This document shows positions 15,486-24,811 of a DNA stretch of 64,000 nt, in pieces. The notes under the pieces were generated by a model, which was not told the DNA's origin, did no database searches, and worked only from the letters and a program-made list of their open reading frames with translations. Position numbers and translations under genes: made by a program. The first letter of the stretch is position 1. Each line of letters opens with the position of its first letter. The stretch comes from Bdellovibrio sp. ZAP7 (GTDB lineage Bacteria > Bdellovibrionota > UBA1018 > CAIMNF01), in the NCBI GenBank assembly GCA_945874535.1, contig CAMCGZ010000008.1, forward strand, positions 1 through 64,000, read 5' to 3'.

Positions 15486-16730
15486 GTGAGCCGGCTCGGT
15501 CTATCCATCGAGATCGCTCTCCGTTTCCTCCGCTCGAAGACCCGTGGGGGGTTTCTTTCTTTTGTGACAGGCATTTCGATCGCAGGAGTGTGCGTGGGTG
15601 TCGTCGCGTTGCTCGTGGTCACCAGCGTGGTGAACGGTTTTGAGAACGAGCTTTCGCGCGTGATCTCCGGCACCCAAGGCGATGTGCTCTTTTACACGCG
15701 CGGGGCGCCGATCCGGGATCGTCAGGATCTCGAACGCAAGATCTGGCAATTTGCGCCGGGCATCCGGGACATTACGGGCTCCTTTGTGAGTGAGGTGATG
15801 TTCGGCGGGCCGAACGGGGTATCGGGCGGTGCTCTCGAAGGTGTCGATCCGGCGACCTGGCTCCAGGTGATCTCCGTGGCAGACCGGTTGGCACCCGGTG
15901 GGGCCTTGCCCGTCAATGATGGCGAGATATTGCTCGGATCCGCCTTGGCAGAGAAATTGGGCACCGCTGTGGGCGACTCGGTCCGCGTCATCATCCCCTT
16001 CGCGGGGCTCGGCGACGATGAAGACCAGGGCTACGGATCGCCTCGGGTGCAAGACTTCAAAGTCACCGGCATCGTGCACCTCGGAATGTACGATTACGAT
16101 TCCAAATACGCCTACGCTCCGCTCAGGTCGGTGCAGCAGTTGGTCTTCAACGAGCCGCGCGATTACATCACCTCGTTTCGTATCAAACTGAAGAACCCCG
16201 ATCGAGCCCGCGAAGTCGCGGCCGAGCTCTCCAAGCACTTCGGATTTCCGTACCGGGTCCGAGACTGGAGCCAGCTCAACAAGAATCTTCTGTACGCGAT
16301 CGCTCTCGAAAAAGTCGTCATCAGCGTGCTCCTGACCGCAATCATGGTGGTGGCGGCCTTCAACGTGATCAGCGCGCTTTTGATGCTGGTTCACGAAAAA
16401 GAAAAGGAGATCGCGATCCTCCGCGTTCTCGGAGTGCGTCGTCGCGATCAGTTCCATCTCTTTTCGTTCATCGGGTCCTTTTTCGGACTCATTGGCACCC
16501 TGCTCGGGGTCGTGGTGGGGCTCATCGCCGTCTGGGTGCTTCGCCACTACCGCTTCATTCGTCTGCCAGCCGAGGTGTATCACCTCGAGTTCCTGCCGGT
16601 GGTTGTCCGCTGGACAGAGTGGTGCGCGATTGGTCTAATGGCCTTTGTGATCTGTTTCCTGGCTACGGTCGGCCCGGCCGCACGCATAGCCAGGAGAAAT
16701 CCGGTCGAGGGACTGAAGTGGACCATGTGA
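15486..16730 (+). CDS. lolC: Lipoprotein-releasing ABC transporter permease (LolC/LolE family)
   Basis: The protein has 414 residues from GTG at 15486, directly after trxB. Topology is that of LolC/E: one membrane helix after the ALRFLRSKTRGGFLSF start, a large periplasmic domain of about 220 residues, then three C-terminal helices (FtsX-like, with LLMLVHEKEKEIAILRVLGV before the second). With LolD it extracts outer-membrane lipoproteins from the inner membrane and hands them to LolA. Only one permease gene is present, so the complex may be a LolF-type homodimer. lolD overlaps its 3' end by 13 bp. Confidence 0.9.
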   Translation: MSRLGLSIEIALRFLRSKTRGGFLSFVTGISIAGVCVGVVALLVVTSVVNGFENELSRVISGTQGDVLFYTRGAPIRDRQDLERKIWQFAPGIRDITGSFVSEVMFGGPNGVSGGALEGVDPATWLQVISVADRLAPGGALPVNDGEILLGSALAEKLGTAVGDSVRVIIPFAGLGDDEDQGYGSPRVQDFKVTGIVHLGMYDYDSKYAYAPLRSVQQLVFNEPRDYITSFRIKLKNPDRAREVAAELSKHFGFPYRVRDWSQLNKNLLYAIALEKVVISVLLTAIMVVAAFNVISALLMLVHEKEKEIAILRVLGVRRRDQFHLFSFIGSFFGLIGTLLGVVVGLIAVWVLRHYRFIRLPAEVYHLEFLPVVVRWTEWCAIGLMAFVICFLATVGPAARIARRNPVEGLKWTM

Positions 16731-17404
16731 TTCTGAGAGCCAGAAACGTCTTCAAGGAGTTCGTGAAGGAGCGCGAGCGCATCCAGGTGGTGAAGGGCGT
16801 GTCGCTCGACATCCACGAGCGCGACTGTTTGGCCATTATGGGCGCTTCGGGGGCCGGCAAGTCGACCCTGCTCCAGATCCTGGGCGCGCTCGATCGGCCC
16901 TCGCAGGGGGAGATCTTTTTCGGCGAAAAATCGGTGAATCTCTGGAAAATGTCCGACGAGGAGCTCTCTGATTTCAGAAATCGCAACCTCGGCTTCGTAT
17001 TCCAGTTCCACTTTCTCCTGCCCGAATTCTCGGCGCTCGAGAACGTGATGATGCCCGCGCTCATTTCGGGCATGGACCGGGATCAGGCCGGGAAAAAGGC
17101 CGCGGAGCTCCTTCGCTTTGTGGGACTCGGCGAGCGGCTCGATCACAAACCGGCCGAATTGTCGGGGGGCGAGCAGCAGCGCGTGGCGATTGCGCGTTCT
17201 GTCATTCTGCGTCCCAAATTGCTCCTGGGCGACGAGCTCACCGGGAACCTCGACTCCGAAAACAGCCGCAAGGTGATCGACCTGTTGCTCGACCTGAATC
17301 GTGAATTCGGAATCGCCATTCTCATCGTCACGCACGACCATGACGTGGCCCGTCGAATGAAGCGGGTCGTGACGATGAAAGATGGAAAAATCACGAACTC
17401 GTGA
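16718..17404 (+). CDS. lolD: Lipoprotein-releasing system ATP-binding protein
   Basis: The protein has 228 residues from GTG at 16718, which has GAGGG 6 bases upstream; another GTG at 16727 is possible. It shows Walker A (GASGAGKST), the signature LSGGEQQRVAIARS and Walker B ending LLLGDELTGNLD. The last differs from the usual DEPTGNLD by Pro to Leu, while the catalytic Glu is kept. It powers the Lol complex on the cytoplasmic face. It overlaps the permease gene and is followed 15 bp later by bamA. Confidence 0.92.
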   Translation: MDHVILRARNVFKEFVKERERIQVVKGVSLDIHERDCLAIMGASGAGKSTLLQILGALDRPSQGEIFFGEKSVNLWKMSDEELSDFRNRNLGFVFQFHFLLPEFSALENVMMPALISGMDRDQAGKKAAELLRFVGLGERLDHKPAELSGGEQQRVAIARSVILRPKLLLGDELTGNLDSENSRKVIDLLLDLNREFGIAILIVTHDHDVARRMKRVVTMKDGKITNS

Positions 17405-17419
17405 TAAGACCGGATCTAC

Positions 17420-19774
17420 GTGAGATTTTTGACTTTTCTCCTCGCATCATGCTTTTGGATTCAGGGGGCCTTGGCCGCTCCTATCACTGAAGTCAAGACC
17501 ACGGGTTTGAAGCGGATCGAGCGTGCCGCGATCCTCGAAAAGATCCTCTCCCGCCCCGGAACCGAATACGATTCCGACCGGATCCGGACCGACATCGAGT
17601 CCCTGTACGGGATGGGGTACTTCGACGATATCGTGATCTCGAAAGATCCGGCTCCGAACGGAGTCACCCTCACCTTCGCTTTTGCCGAGCGTCCGCTGAT
17701 CAACGAGATCCTCTTCGAGGGGAACGAGAAGATCTCCACCTCGGATCTTCAGGAAGCGATCAAGGTCAAGAAGTGGTCCATTCTCGACGTCAACAAGGTC
17801 CAGGCGGACATCGAGATCATCCAGAAGCAGTACGAAGAAAAAGGGTACTACCTTGCGAAAGTTTCGCACGAGCTCCGCCCTGACAAGCCGGGCGAAGTGA
17901 AGCTCGTGTACAAGGTTTCGGATTTCGACAAGGTCGAGATCAAGCGCATTGTTTTCTTGAACAACCGGCACTACACCGACGAGAAACTGAAGGGCGTGTT
18001 CGGCGAAACCAAAGAAGGCAGCTCGATGGGGTTTTTCTCGAACTCCGGCACCTTCCGTGAGGCCTCCTTTAAAATGGACCTCCAGCGCATGACTTACTGG
18101 TACCTCGAGAACGGGTACCTGAAGTTCCGCCACGAGGCTCCGGTGACCACCATCAGCGAAGACAAGCGCTACGTGTTCATCTCGATTTACGTCGAAGAGG
18201 GCGATCGGTACTCGATCGGGTCCTTCGACTTCAGTGGGGATCTGCTGTTTCCTAGAGACGAGCTCCGCAAAGAGATCCAGATGGGCGACGGACAGGTGTT
18301 CTCGATTTCGGGCCGGAACGCCGATATCCAGCGCCTGACTGAGAAGTACCAGGACCTCGGCTACGCCTTCGTGAACGTGATTCCGAAGATGGATTTCAAC
18401 GACGAACTGAAAACCGTAAGCCTCGATTACTCATTCGAAAAGGGTTCCTTGGTGCGGTTCGGCGAAATCCGCGTGGTCGGGAACACCAAGACCTACGACC
18501 GAGTGATCCGCCGCGAGCTCCGCATTTACGAGGGCGAGCTGTACAGCGGGTCGAAACTCCGTGTCTCGAGAGAGCGCGTGGAGCGTCTCGGGTTCTTCGC
18601 TCCGGGTGAAGTGCAGTTCAACCAAATTCCGCGCAAGGGCCGCGACGATGTGGTCGATATCGAGATTGTCGTGAAAGAGCGCTCGACCGGCTCGGTGACC
18701 CTCGGTGCGGGTTACAGTTCGGTCCAGGGCTTCTTCTTTCAGGGCCGGATCCAGGAGATCAACTTGCTCGGTCGCGGTCAGAACCTGAGTTTCGAGACCC
18801 AGTGGGGCCGGCAGGATCTGGTCCGGAGTTTTTCGCTTTCTTTCCTCGATCCTTACGCCTTCGACACCAAATGGAGTGCGGGCTTTGACCTCTTCATGGC
18901 GAACTCGCCGATCCCGGATCGCTACCTGATCCGCCGTTCCGGGTTCAACCTCCGCGCGGGTTATCCCATCACCGACGATGTGCAAGGCTTTGTGACCTAC
19001 AAGTTCGAACACCTTCGGGTCCTGGCCAACTACGCCAACGACCGGAATGCGCTATTGGCGGCCAACCCCTCGCTCGGGCTTCCGCCCCTCCGCGCGGACG
19101 ACAGCCTCGACAAAGGGATCCTTTCGAGCGTGGTGATCAGCGTGACCCGCGACAAGCGGAACAACCGCTTCGAGACCACCGGCGGTAACTTCCAGAATGC
19201 CTCCCTCGAACTGGCGGGCCTCGGCGGGGTGAAGAACTTCGCGAAGTTCACGGCCAACAACCGCTACTACAACAACATCATCGGAAACTTCGTGTTCAAG
19301 AACAGTACCGAAATCGGTGCGCTCTTCAATACCGGGGGCCGTGGCATTCCGCCTTCCGAGAAGTTCTTCCTCGGCGGACCTTGGAACATGCGGGGCTTCG
19401 ATGTGTTCTCGCTTTCTCCGGTCCGGACCTTCATGGATCCGGTGCTCGGGGCCAGCTACGAAAAACTCGGTGGGGTGTCGCAGTTCTATTCCTTGTTCGA
19501 GCTGGAGCACCCGCTCATCCGCGAGGCCGGAATCAAGTGGGTGCTCTTCTACGATGTGGGGAACGCCTTTGCCGGATTCCCCGGCCTCGATGCGGAGGAT
19601 CCCGAAAATCCATATCGCTTGCGCCAGAACTACGGGTTCGGGATCCGCTGGTTCTCGCCGCTCGGACCCTTGCGCTTCGAGTGGGGCTTTCCGGTCAATC
19701 CGGGCCTGATCCGGACTACCGGTCAGGTCGAGGCCAGCCCCTCATTCATTTTCTTTATCGGACAGCCGTTTTAG
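17420..19774 (+). CDS. bamA: Outer-membrane protein assembly factor BamA
   Basis: The protein has 784 residues from GTG at 17420, close to the E. coli length. A signal peptide ending ALAA is followed by about five POTRA domains (to about residue 345) and an Omp85 beta-barrel ending in Phe (FIFFIGQPF). The barrel contains GGRGIPPSEKFFLGGPWNMRG in the region of the conserved substrate-lid loop. BamA inserts beta-barrel proteins into the outer membrane. Position directly before skp and the lpx genes is the classic arrangement. Confidence 0.95.
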   Translation: MRFLTFLLASCFWIQGALAAPITEVKTTGLKRIERAAILEKILSRPGTEYDSDRIRTDIESLYGMGYFDDIVISKDPAPNGVTLTFAFAERPLINEILFEGNEKISTSDLQEAIKVKKWSILDVNKVQADIEIIQKQYEEKGYYLAKVSHELRPDKPGEVKLVYKVSDFDKVEIKRIVFLNNRHYTDEKLKGVFGETKEGSSMGFFSNSGTFREASFKMDLQRMTYWYLENGYLKFRHEAPVTTISEDKRYVFISIYVEEGDRYSIGSFDFSGDLLFPRDELRKEIQMGDGQVFSISGRNADIQRLTEKYQDLGYAFVNVIPKMDFNDELKTVSLDYSFEKGSLVRFGEIRVVGNTKTYDRVIRRELRIYEGELYSGSKLRVSRERVERLGFFAPGEVQFNQIPRKGRDDVVDIEIVVKERSTGSVTLGAGYSSVQGFFFQGRIQEINLLGRGQNLSFETQWGRQDLVRSFSLSFLDPYAFDTKWSAGFDLFMANSPIPDRYLIRRSGFNLRAGYPITDDVQGFVTYKFEHLRVLANYANDRNALLAANPSLGLPPLRADDSLDKGILSSVVISVTRDKRNNRFETTGGNFQNASLELAGLGGVKNFAKFTANNRYYNNIIGNFVFKNSTEIGALFNTGGRGIPPSEKFFLGGPWNMRGFDVFSLSPVRTFMDPVLGASYEKLGGVSQFYSLFELEHPLIREAGIKWVLFYDVGNAFAGFPGLDAEDPENPYRLRQNYGFGIRWFSPLGPLRFEWGFPVNPGLIRTTGQVEASPSFIFFIGQPF

Positions 19775-19788
19775 GTTAAGGTGTTTTC

Positions 19789-20298
19789 ATGAACAAACTC
19801 GCAACATACATCTTCATCCTGTGTAGTCTCATCCTGAACGCCGGCATCGCCAGTGCCGAAGGTCAGACCGTCGGAGTGGTCGATATGCAAAAGTGCATCC
19901 AGACTTCGGCCGCCGGCAAACGCGCCCGTTCCGAGCTCGAAGGCGCCTTCAACAAAAAGAAGAAAGAACTCCAGGACCAAGAAGCTTCTCTCAAGAAGCA
20001 GCAAGAAGAGTTCATGAAGAAGGCTGCAGCTCTTTCTGACGCCGCCAAGAAGGAACAGCAAGCGAAGTTCCAAGAGAAGGTCATGAAGTACCAGGAACTG
20101 GTGCAGAAGTCCCAGGCCGACATCCAGAAAAAAGAGCAGGAAATGAGCGAACCCATCATCCGGAAGATCCGCGAGAAGGTTGCCGAGATTGCCCGCAAGC
20201 GGAGTTTCGGGCTCGTGATCGAAAAGAACGACAATATTGTGATCTACAGCGATGGCAAGTCCGACATCACTGAAGATGTCCTCAAGGCCCTCGACTGA
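19789..20298 (+). CDS. skp: Periplasmic chaperone Skp/OmpH
   Basis: The protein has 169 residues with a signal peptide (cleavage near ASA). The mature part begins with VGVVDMQKCIQTSAAGKRA, the conserved start of OmpH/Skp. A long Lys/Gln/Glu-rich coiled coil follows (about 55-120), which forms the tentacles. It holds unfolded outer-membrane proteins in the periplasm for BamA. It is 14 bp after bamA and 20 bp before lpxD. Confidence 0.9.
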   Translation: MNKLATYIFILCSLILNAGIASAEGQTVGVVDMQKCIQTSAAGKRARSELEGAFNKKKKELQDQEASLKKQQEEFMKKAAALSDAAKKEQQAKFQEKVMKYQELVQKSQADIQKKEQEMSEPIIRKIREKVAEIARKRSFGLVIEKNDNIVIYSDGKSDITEDVLKALD

Positions 20299-20318
20299 GA
20301 GCCGGAAGGGCGGCGGTG

Positions 20319-21401
20319 ATGTTTACCCCAGCTCAATTATCAGAATGGTGTGAAGCGCGGTGGGTGAATGGCGATGAGGCCGGACCTTCCGCGCTTTTCC
20401 ATTCTTTGGGCCTGTCTCGTTTGGCCACACTCGAAGATGCTGGTCCGAACGATGCCGCTTTCTTTTTCTCGAAACTGTACGAAGACGACCTCAAGGTCAC
20501 GAAGGCGGGCTTGATTCTGACGGGTGAAGCCTTTGTCGAGCCCTTGAAGGCATCGGGACTGCCGGTTTGGAAAAACGCGGTGATCCTGGCTGCGCGCGAT
20601 CCCTACTTGTCCATGGCCAAAGCCACGGCCGAAGTGTCGAAGCTCCTCTCCAGTCATGATCATCAGGTGCGGGTTCTCGCATCGGAGATCCACCCTTCTG
20701 CCGTGATCGATCCATCCGCGAAAATCGGAGCATCGGTTCGCATCGGAGCCGGTGTGGTGATCGAAGCCGGAGCCGAGATCGCCGACGGCGTGGTGCTTTA
20801 CCCGCAAGTGTACATCGGGCGCAAAGTGAGAGTCGGTTCTGATTCAGTGCTGTTTCCGCACGTGGCGGTTTACGAAGGAACCCGCATCGGGAAGTCTTGC
20901 CGGATTCATGCCAATTCCACCATCGGTTCAGACGGCTTCGGCTACGCACCGGAACGTGACCCCGAGACGAAGCTCCCCAAACACCAGGCCAAAATCTGGC
21001 ACTTGGGCGGGGTCTGCATCGAAGACGAAGTCGAGATCGGCGCCGGGACCACCGTCGATCGCGGGACTTTTGGAGACACCTACATCGCCCGGGGTGCCAA
21101 GATCGACAACCAGGTCCAAGTCGGGCACAACTGTCGGATCGGTGAGGGCGCCATTGTATGCGGTTGCGCAGGCATGGCGGGCGGGTCCTCGCTCGGTCGC
21201 TTTGCCATCCTTGGGCCGCAGGCCGGCTTGGCCACCAAAGTTCAAGTGGGCGATTACTCCATGATCGCTTCGTATTCGGCGCCGACCAAGGACGTCGAGG
21301 CCCATTCCGAAATGGCGGGCTATCCTGCACGGCCCATGAAGGAACACTTCAAAATCCTGGCTCTCCAGCAAAAACTCCTCCGTGAAAGGAAGAAGAAATG
21401 A
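20319..21401 (+). CDS. lpxD: UDP-3-O-(3-hydroxyacyl)glucosamine N-acyltransferase
   Basis: The protein has 360 residues from ATG at 20319, with GGAAGGG 8 bases before; a GTG at 20316 would add one residue. An N-terminal uridine-binding domain (to about residue 100) is followed by a left-handed beta-helix of hexapeptide repeats (IHPSAVIDPSAKIGASVRIG onward). HANSTIGSDGFGYA and KIDNQVQVGHNCRIG are diagnostic of LpxD. It adds the second acyl chain in lipid A synthesis. It overlaps fabZ by 4 bp. Confidence 0.95.
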   Translation: MFTPAQLSEWCEARWVNGDEAGPSALFHSLGLSRLATLEDAGPNDAAFFFSKLYEDDLKVTKAGLILTGEAFVEPLKASGLPVWKNAVILAARDPYLSMAKATAEVSKLLSSHDHQVRVLASEIHPSAVIDPSAKIGASVRIGAGVVIEAGAEIADGVVLYPQVYIGRKVRVGSDSVLFPHVAVYEGTRIGKSCRIHANSTIGSDGFGYAPERDPETKLPKHQAKIWHLGGVCIEDEVEIGAGTTVDRGTFGDTYIARGAKIDNQVQVGHNCRIGEGAIVCGCAGMAGGSSLGRFAILGPQAGLATKVQVGDYSMIASYSAPTKDVEAHSEMAGYPARPMKEHFKILALQQKLLRERKKK

Positions 21402-21916
21402 GTCCGAACGTGGAATTCCCGCTGGTGCAGAAAGACATTCTCGCTTTTTTACCGCACCGGCATCCGTTTTTGATGGTGGATCGCATTCTCGATATTCAAG
21501 GCCCCGAAGGTATGGATCAAGGGGGTTCTAAAAACAAGGTCGGGATCCGCGTGGTCGGCATCAAGCAAGTGACCGCCACCGAGCCCCACTTCGCAGGGCA
21601 CTTTCCCACGCTCCCGATTATGCCCGGAGTCCTGATTGTCGAGACCATGGCTCAAGTGGCGAGCTTCTCCATGTACCCGAGCATGTGGCAGCGGGCTCAG
21701 GATCCGAATCACGGGTTCCAGTGTTTTTTGGTGGGTGTCGATGAAGCCCGCTTCCGTGTGCCGGTAACCCCGGGCGATAGCCTTCGCATCGAGACCGAGG
21801 TCGTGTCGTGCCGTTCGAGTCTGTGGACTTTTGAGTGCAAGGCCACCGTCGAGGGCAAACTCGTGGCCGAGGCCCGGATCATGGCGAATTTGATGATGGG
21901 GAAAAATCATGGCTGA
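21398..21916 (+). CDS. fabZ: 3-hydroxyacyl-ACP dehydratase FabZ
   Basis: The protein has 172 residues, slightly longer than the E. coli enzyme. Hot-dog fold markers are LPHRHPFLMVDRI and GHFPTLPIMPGVLIVETMAQ. These contain the catalytic His in GHFP and the Glu of VETMAQ. It dehydrates 3-hydroxyacyl-ACP in fatty acid synthesis, competing with LpxA and LpxD for the same hydroxyacyl pool. This explains its place between lpxD and lpxA, with overlaps of 4 and 8 bp. Confidence 0.95.
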   Translation: MSPNVEFPLVQKDILAFLPHRHPFLMVDRILDIQGPEGMDQGGSKNKVGIRVVGIKQVTATEPHFAGHFPTLPIMPGVLIVETMAQVASFSMYPSMWQRAQDPNHGFQCFLVGVDEARFRVPVTPGDSLRIETEVVSCRSSLWTFECKATVEGKLVAEARIMANLMMGKNHG

Positions 21917-22700
21917 GAACCAGTTGCGAATTCATCCGACCGCGATCATCCACCCCGGAGCTGAGCTTGCTCCGGACGTCGAAGTGGGCCCTTATTGTGT
22001 GATTGGCCCGAACGTGAAGGTCGACTCCGGAACCCGTTTCATGAACCACGTTTATGTCGATGGGCACACGCGCATCGGCAAGAACAACGTGTTCTTCCCT
22101 TTCGGATCGATTGGGGCTGTCCCGCAGGATCTGAAGTACAAGGATGAGCCGACCGAGCTCATCATCGGCGATGACAACACGATCCGCGAATCGGTGACGC
22201 TCAATCTCGGTACCGTCCAGGGTGGCGGAAAAACCGCTCTCGGCAACCAAAACCTACTCATGGCCTATGTACACTTCGGGCACGACACCATCGTCGGCAA
22301 TCATTGCATCATTGCCAACTCGGTGAACCTGGCCGGACATGTGGTGGTCGAAGACTATGCCAACATCGGTGGAATGACCGGAGTGATCCAGTTCATCCGG
22401 GTCGGCGCTTACTGCTACATCGGAGGCTGCTCGATCATGGATCGAGATGTCCCACCTTTTGCTGTCGTGCTGGGTTCGAGACCCGCCGAGATCAAGGGCG
22501 CGAACATCATCGGACTCCGTCGTAAGGGATTCAAAAACGACGTGATTTCGGCCATCAATGAGTCACTCAAACTCTGGAAGCGCCAGGATGTGATGAAGGA
22601 ACAGTGCCTGCTCGAGATCGAGAGCCAGTATGGCGAGGTCGAAGAAGTGAAGCGTCTGCTTCAGTTTATCCGCGGAAGTGGCAACGGCTGCGTCAAATGA
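21909..22700 (+). CDS. lpxA: UDP-N-acetylglucosamine O-acyltransferase
   Basis: The protein has 263 residues, the standard LpxA length. The left-handed beta-helix starts at once (IHPTAIIHPGAELAPDVEVG). VHFGHDTIVGNHCIIAN contains the catalytic His, and the C-terminus is helical. It performs the first committed step of lipid A synthesis, transferring a 3-hydroxyacyl chain from ACP to UDP-GlcNAc. Start and stop overlap fabZ (8 bp) and the lpxB-lpxK gene (4 bp). Confidence 0.95.
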   Translation: MAENQLRIHPTAIIHPGAELAPDVEVGPYCVIGPNVKVDSGTRFMNHVYVDGHTRIGKNNVFFPFGSIGAVPQDLKYKDEPTELIIGDDNTIRESVTLNLGTVQGGGKTALGNQNLLMAYVHFGHDTIVGNHCIIANSVNLAGHVVVEDYANIGGMTGVIQFIRVGAYCYIGGCSIMDRDVPPFAVVLGSRPAEIKGANIIGLRRKGFKNDVISAINESLKLWKRQDVMKEQCLLEIESQYGEVEEVKRLLQFIRGSGNGCVK

Positions 22701-24784
22701 GGATTTTTGTTTCTGCGGCCGAGATCTCTTCCGATCTGCATGCCGGCAAGATCGTGAGGGCATTGCTCGATCACCATCCTGAGGGAAGTCTTGAAGTTCT
22801 CGGGATCGGCGGCCCTTCACTCAGGTCGATTCCGGGATTCCAGACTCTCGAACAGGCCGAGAATCTTCGCGCCATGGGCTTCACCGAAGTCCTATCGAAG
22901 CTGCGCCAACTGCGGCAAATCAGGGATCGGGTCCTGGCCGAGCTGACCCGGAATCCACCCGACGTGATCCTCACCTTCGACTACCCGGAGTTCCACCTTT
23001 CGCTCATGGAAGGCATTGCAGGAGTTCCTGCTCTGGCGGGAGCTCTCAAGATCTGTGGCATCCCTCCCAAGGTCTGGGTCTGGCGGCAGCACCGGGTTGA
23101 GCGGATCCGCAGGCTCTACGACGGAGTCTGGACCATCCTTCCGTTTGAGCGCGATTTTTACGAATCCCGCGGCATACCCGTCATTTATGAGGGAAACCCC
23201 CTGATTGCGGATTTGTTCAGGAATGGCGAACCTTCGAAGACCCCGTGGCTCACCGAAACGAGCCTGCGTTTGGCGGTGATGCCGGGGAGCCGTGAGGCCG
23301 AGATCCAACAGCATCTGAAGGTGATCCCGCAGGCCTTGAAGCACCTGGCGACCCTGACGGGCAAGAGGGTGCATGCCGAAGTTCCGGTTCCGAGCGGAGT
23401 CGGTGAGTCCCTGATCCGGCGGGAGCTGGTGACGGACGGACAAGTGAGCTACGAATTCTTCAAGGACGGATCGCATGAGGTCTTGGCCCGGAACTCGATC
23501 GGGCTCATCAAATCCGGAACCTCCACCCTCGAGGCGGCCGTGCTGGGCTGTGTGCCGGTGATTTTTTACAAGGTGAGTCCGCTCTCGGAATTCATCTTTA
23601 AATTTATTGTGCGCTACTCAGGACCTGTCGGGCTTCCGAACATTCTTTTGGGTGCGAAGCGGAAGGTGGATGCACCTTTTAAGGAATTCCTTGGCGTCGA
23701 CGCCACTCCTCAGGCGCTGGCAGTGGAACTGTCTCATTGGGTCGAGGATGCCGCCCAGTTGCGTGAGCTCCAGAGTCGGGGAGCCTCCTTGAAAGAGAGC
23801 CTGGTCCCGGTGAGCGATGTCCCTCGGGCTGTGGCGGCGAGCATCACCGGATGGATCAAGAAACGCCCGATAGCCCTTCATTTACCGCCCCGGCGGAAGT
23901 CGATTGCCCTGCTCTCGTGGCTTTGGTCGGCGGTGAATGGGCTTCGGAGATTTGCGATCCGTCACGGAGTCATGAGACCCGAGTCCCTTTCTTTGCCATC
24001 GGTACTGGTCGGAAACCTGCAGGCGGGAGGGACCGGAAAAACTCCGGTGGTGATCGAATTGGCCCGGGGCCTGATGGAGCGGGGCAAACGTGTGGGCATC
24101 ATCACTCGCGGATATGGCGGTCAAATCTCGGGCCGTTTTCACCTGGCTGGCTCGAACGATCCGGCCTCGCTGATCGGCGATGAAGCGCGCGAGATGCTCG
24201 ATGCTCTTCCGGGTATTTTACTCGCTGTCGACTCGAACCGGGTCCGTGCCGCACAGGAGCTGAAGAAGCTCGGTGCCGAGGTCCTGGTGCTCGACGACGG
24301 TTTCCAAAATCTCGCCTTCGAGTCGAAAGTCACGGTGCTTCTGGTGACGGACCTGGATCGGGATCGCGTCCTGTATCGCGATTTCGATTCGAAAATCCGC
24401 GATGCCGATTTCGTCTTTCAGGCCAAAGGCCGCAGGACGGCGCGTTTTTCGAAAGCGATCCCGATCGAATGGGTCAGTGAGTCGCTTCCGGGCAAACCGC
24501 TCTGGATCCTGTGCGGCGTCGGTGATCCCGAAGAGGTGAGGCGCTTTTATGTGCATGCGGGTGCGCGCGTCGATCGTCTGTTCGCACTCCCGGACCATGC
24601 CAAGCTCGATCCGGAGTGGGTTCGGCACCGCATGTTCGAGGCCGAATCACAGGGAGCGGTACTCGCGGTCACTCCGAAGGATCGTGTCAAACTTCCGACG
24701 AATGGCTTCGAGGACCTTTGGGTGCTTCGACGCAGGATGGCCGATACCTCTGTGTTCCAAGCGGTGTGGGATCGTTTGCAATAA
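22697..24784 (+). CDS. lpxB-lpxK: Fused lipid-A-disaccharide synthase and tetraacyldisaccharide 4'-kinase
   Basis: This single 695-residue ORF starts with ATG at 22697, overlapping the lpxA stop (ATGA). Residues 1 to about 385 are LpxB-like: SAAEISSDLHAGKI, PPKVWVWRQHRVERI, EGNPLIADLF, PGSREAEI and SGTSTLEAAVLGCVPVIFYK. From about residue 395 the protein is LpxK-like: a membrane-proximal helix, the P-loop in VGNLQAGGTGKTP (about 440-452), ITRGYGG, GDEAREML and VLDDGFQNL. The fused enzyme would condense two acyl-glucosamines and then phosphorylate the 4'-position at the inner membrane. No stop or restart signal separates the halves. Confidence 0.9.
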   Translation: MRIFVSAAEISSDLHAGKIVRALLDHHPEGSLEVLGIGGPSLRSIPGFQTLEQAENLRAMGFTEVLSKLRQLRQIRDRVLAELTRNPPDVILTFDYPEFHLSLMEGIAGVPALAGALKICGIPPKVWVWRQHRVERIRRLYDGVWTILPFERDFYESRGIPVIYEGNPLIADLFRNGEPSKTPWLTETSLRLAVMPGSREAEIQQHLKVIPQALKHLATLTGKRVHAEVPVPSGVGESLIRRELVTDGQVSYEFFKDGSHEVLARNSIGLIKSGTSTLEAAVLGCVPVIFYKVSPLSEFIFKFIVRYSGPVGLPNILLGAKRKVDAPFKEFLGVDATPQALAVELSHWVEDAAQLRELQSRGASLKESLVPVSDVPRAVAASITGWIKKRPIALHLPPRRKSIALLSWLWSAVNGLRRFAIRHGVMRPESLSLPSVLVGNLQAGGTGKTPVVIELARGLMERGKRVGIITRGYGGQISGRFHLAGSNDPASLIGDEAREMLDALPGILLAVDSNRVRAAQELKKLGAEVLVLDDGFQNLAFESKVTVLLVTDLDRDRVLYRDFDSKIRDADFVFQAKGRRTARFSKAIPIEWVSESLPGKPLWILCGVGDPEEVRRFYVHAGARVDRLFALPDHAKLDPEWVRHRMFEAESQGAVLAVTPKDRVKLPTNGFEDLWVLRRRMADTSVFQAVWDRLQ

Positions 24785-24811
24785 GTCTTCGTAAGCACTA
24801 AACTTATCGGC

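Noticed and set aside
22604..22696. Earlier in-frame start for the lpxB-lpxK gene
   Set aside because: It would overlap lpxA by about 100 bp and add 31 residues not expected before the conserved LpxB N-terminus. The ATG at 22697 forms the ATGA overlap seen at many other junctions.
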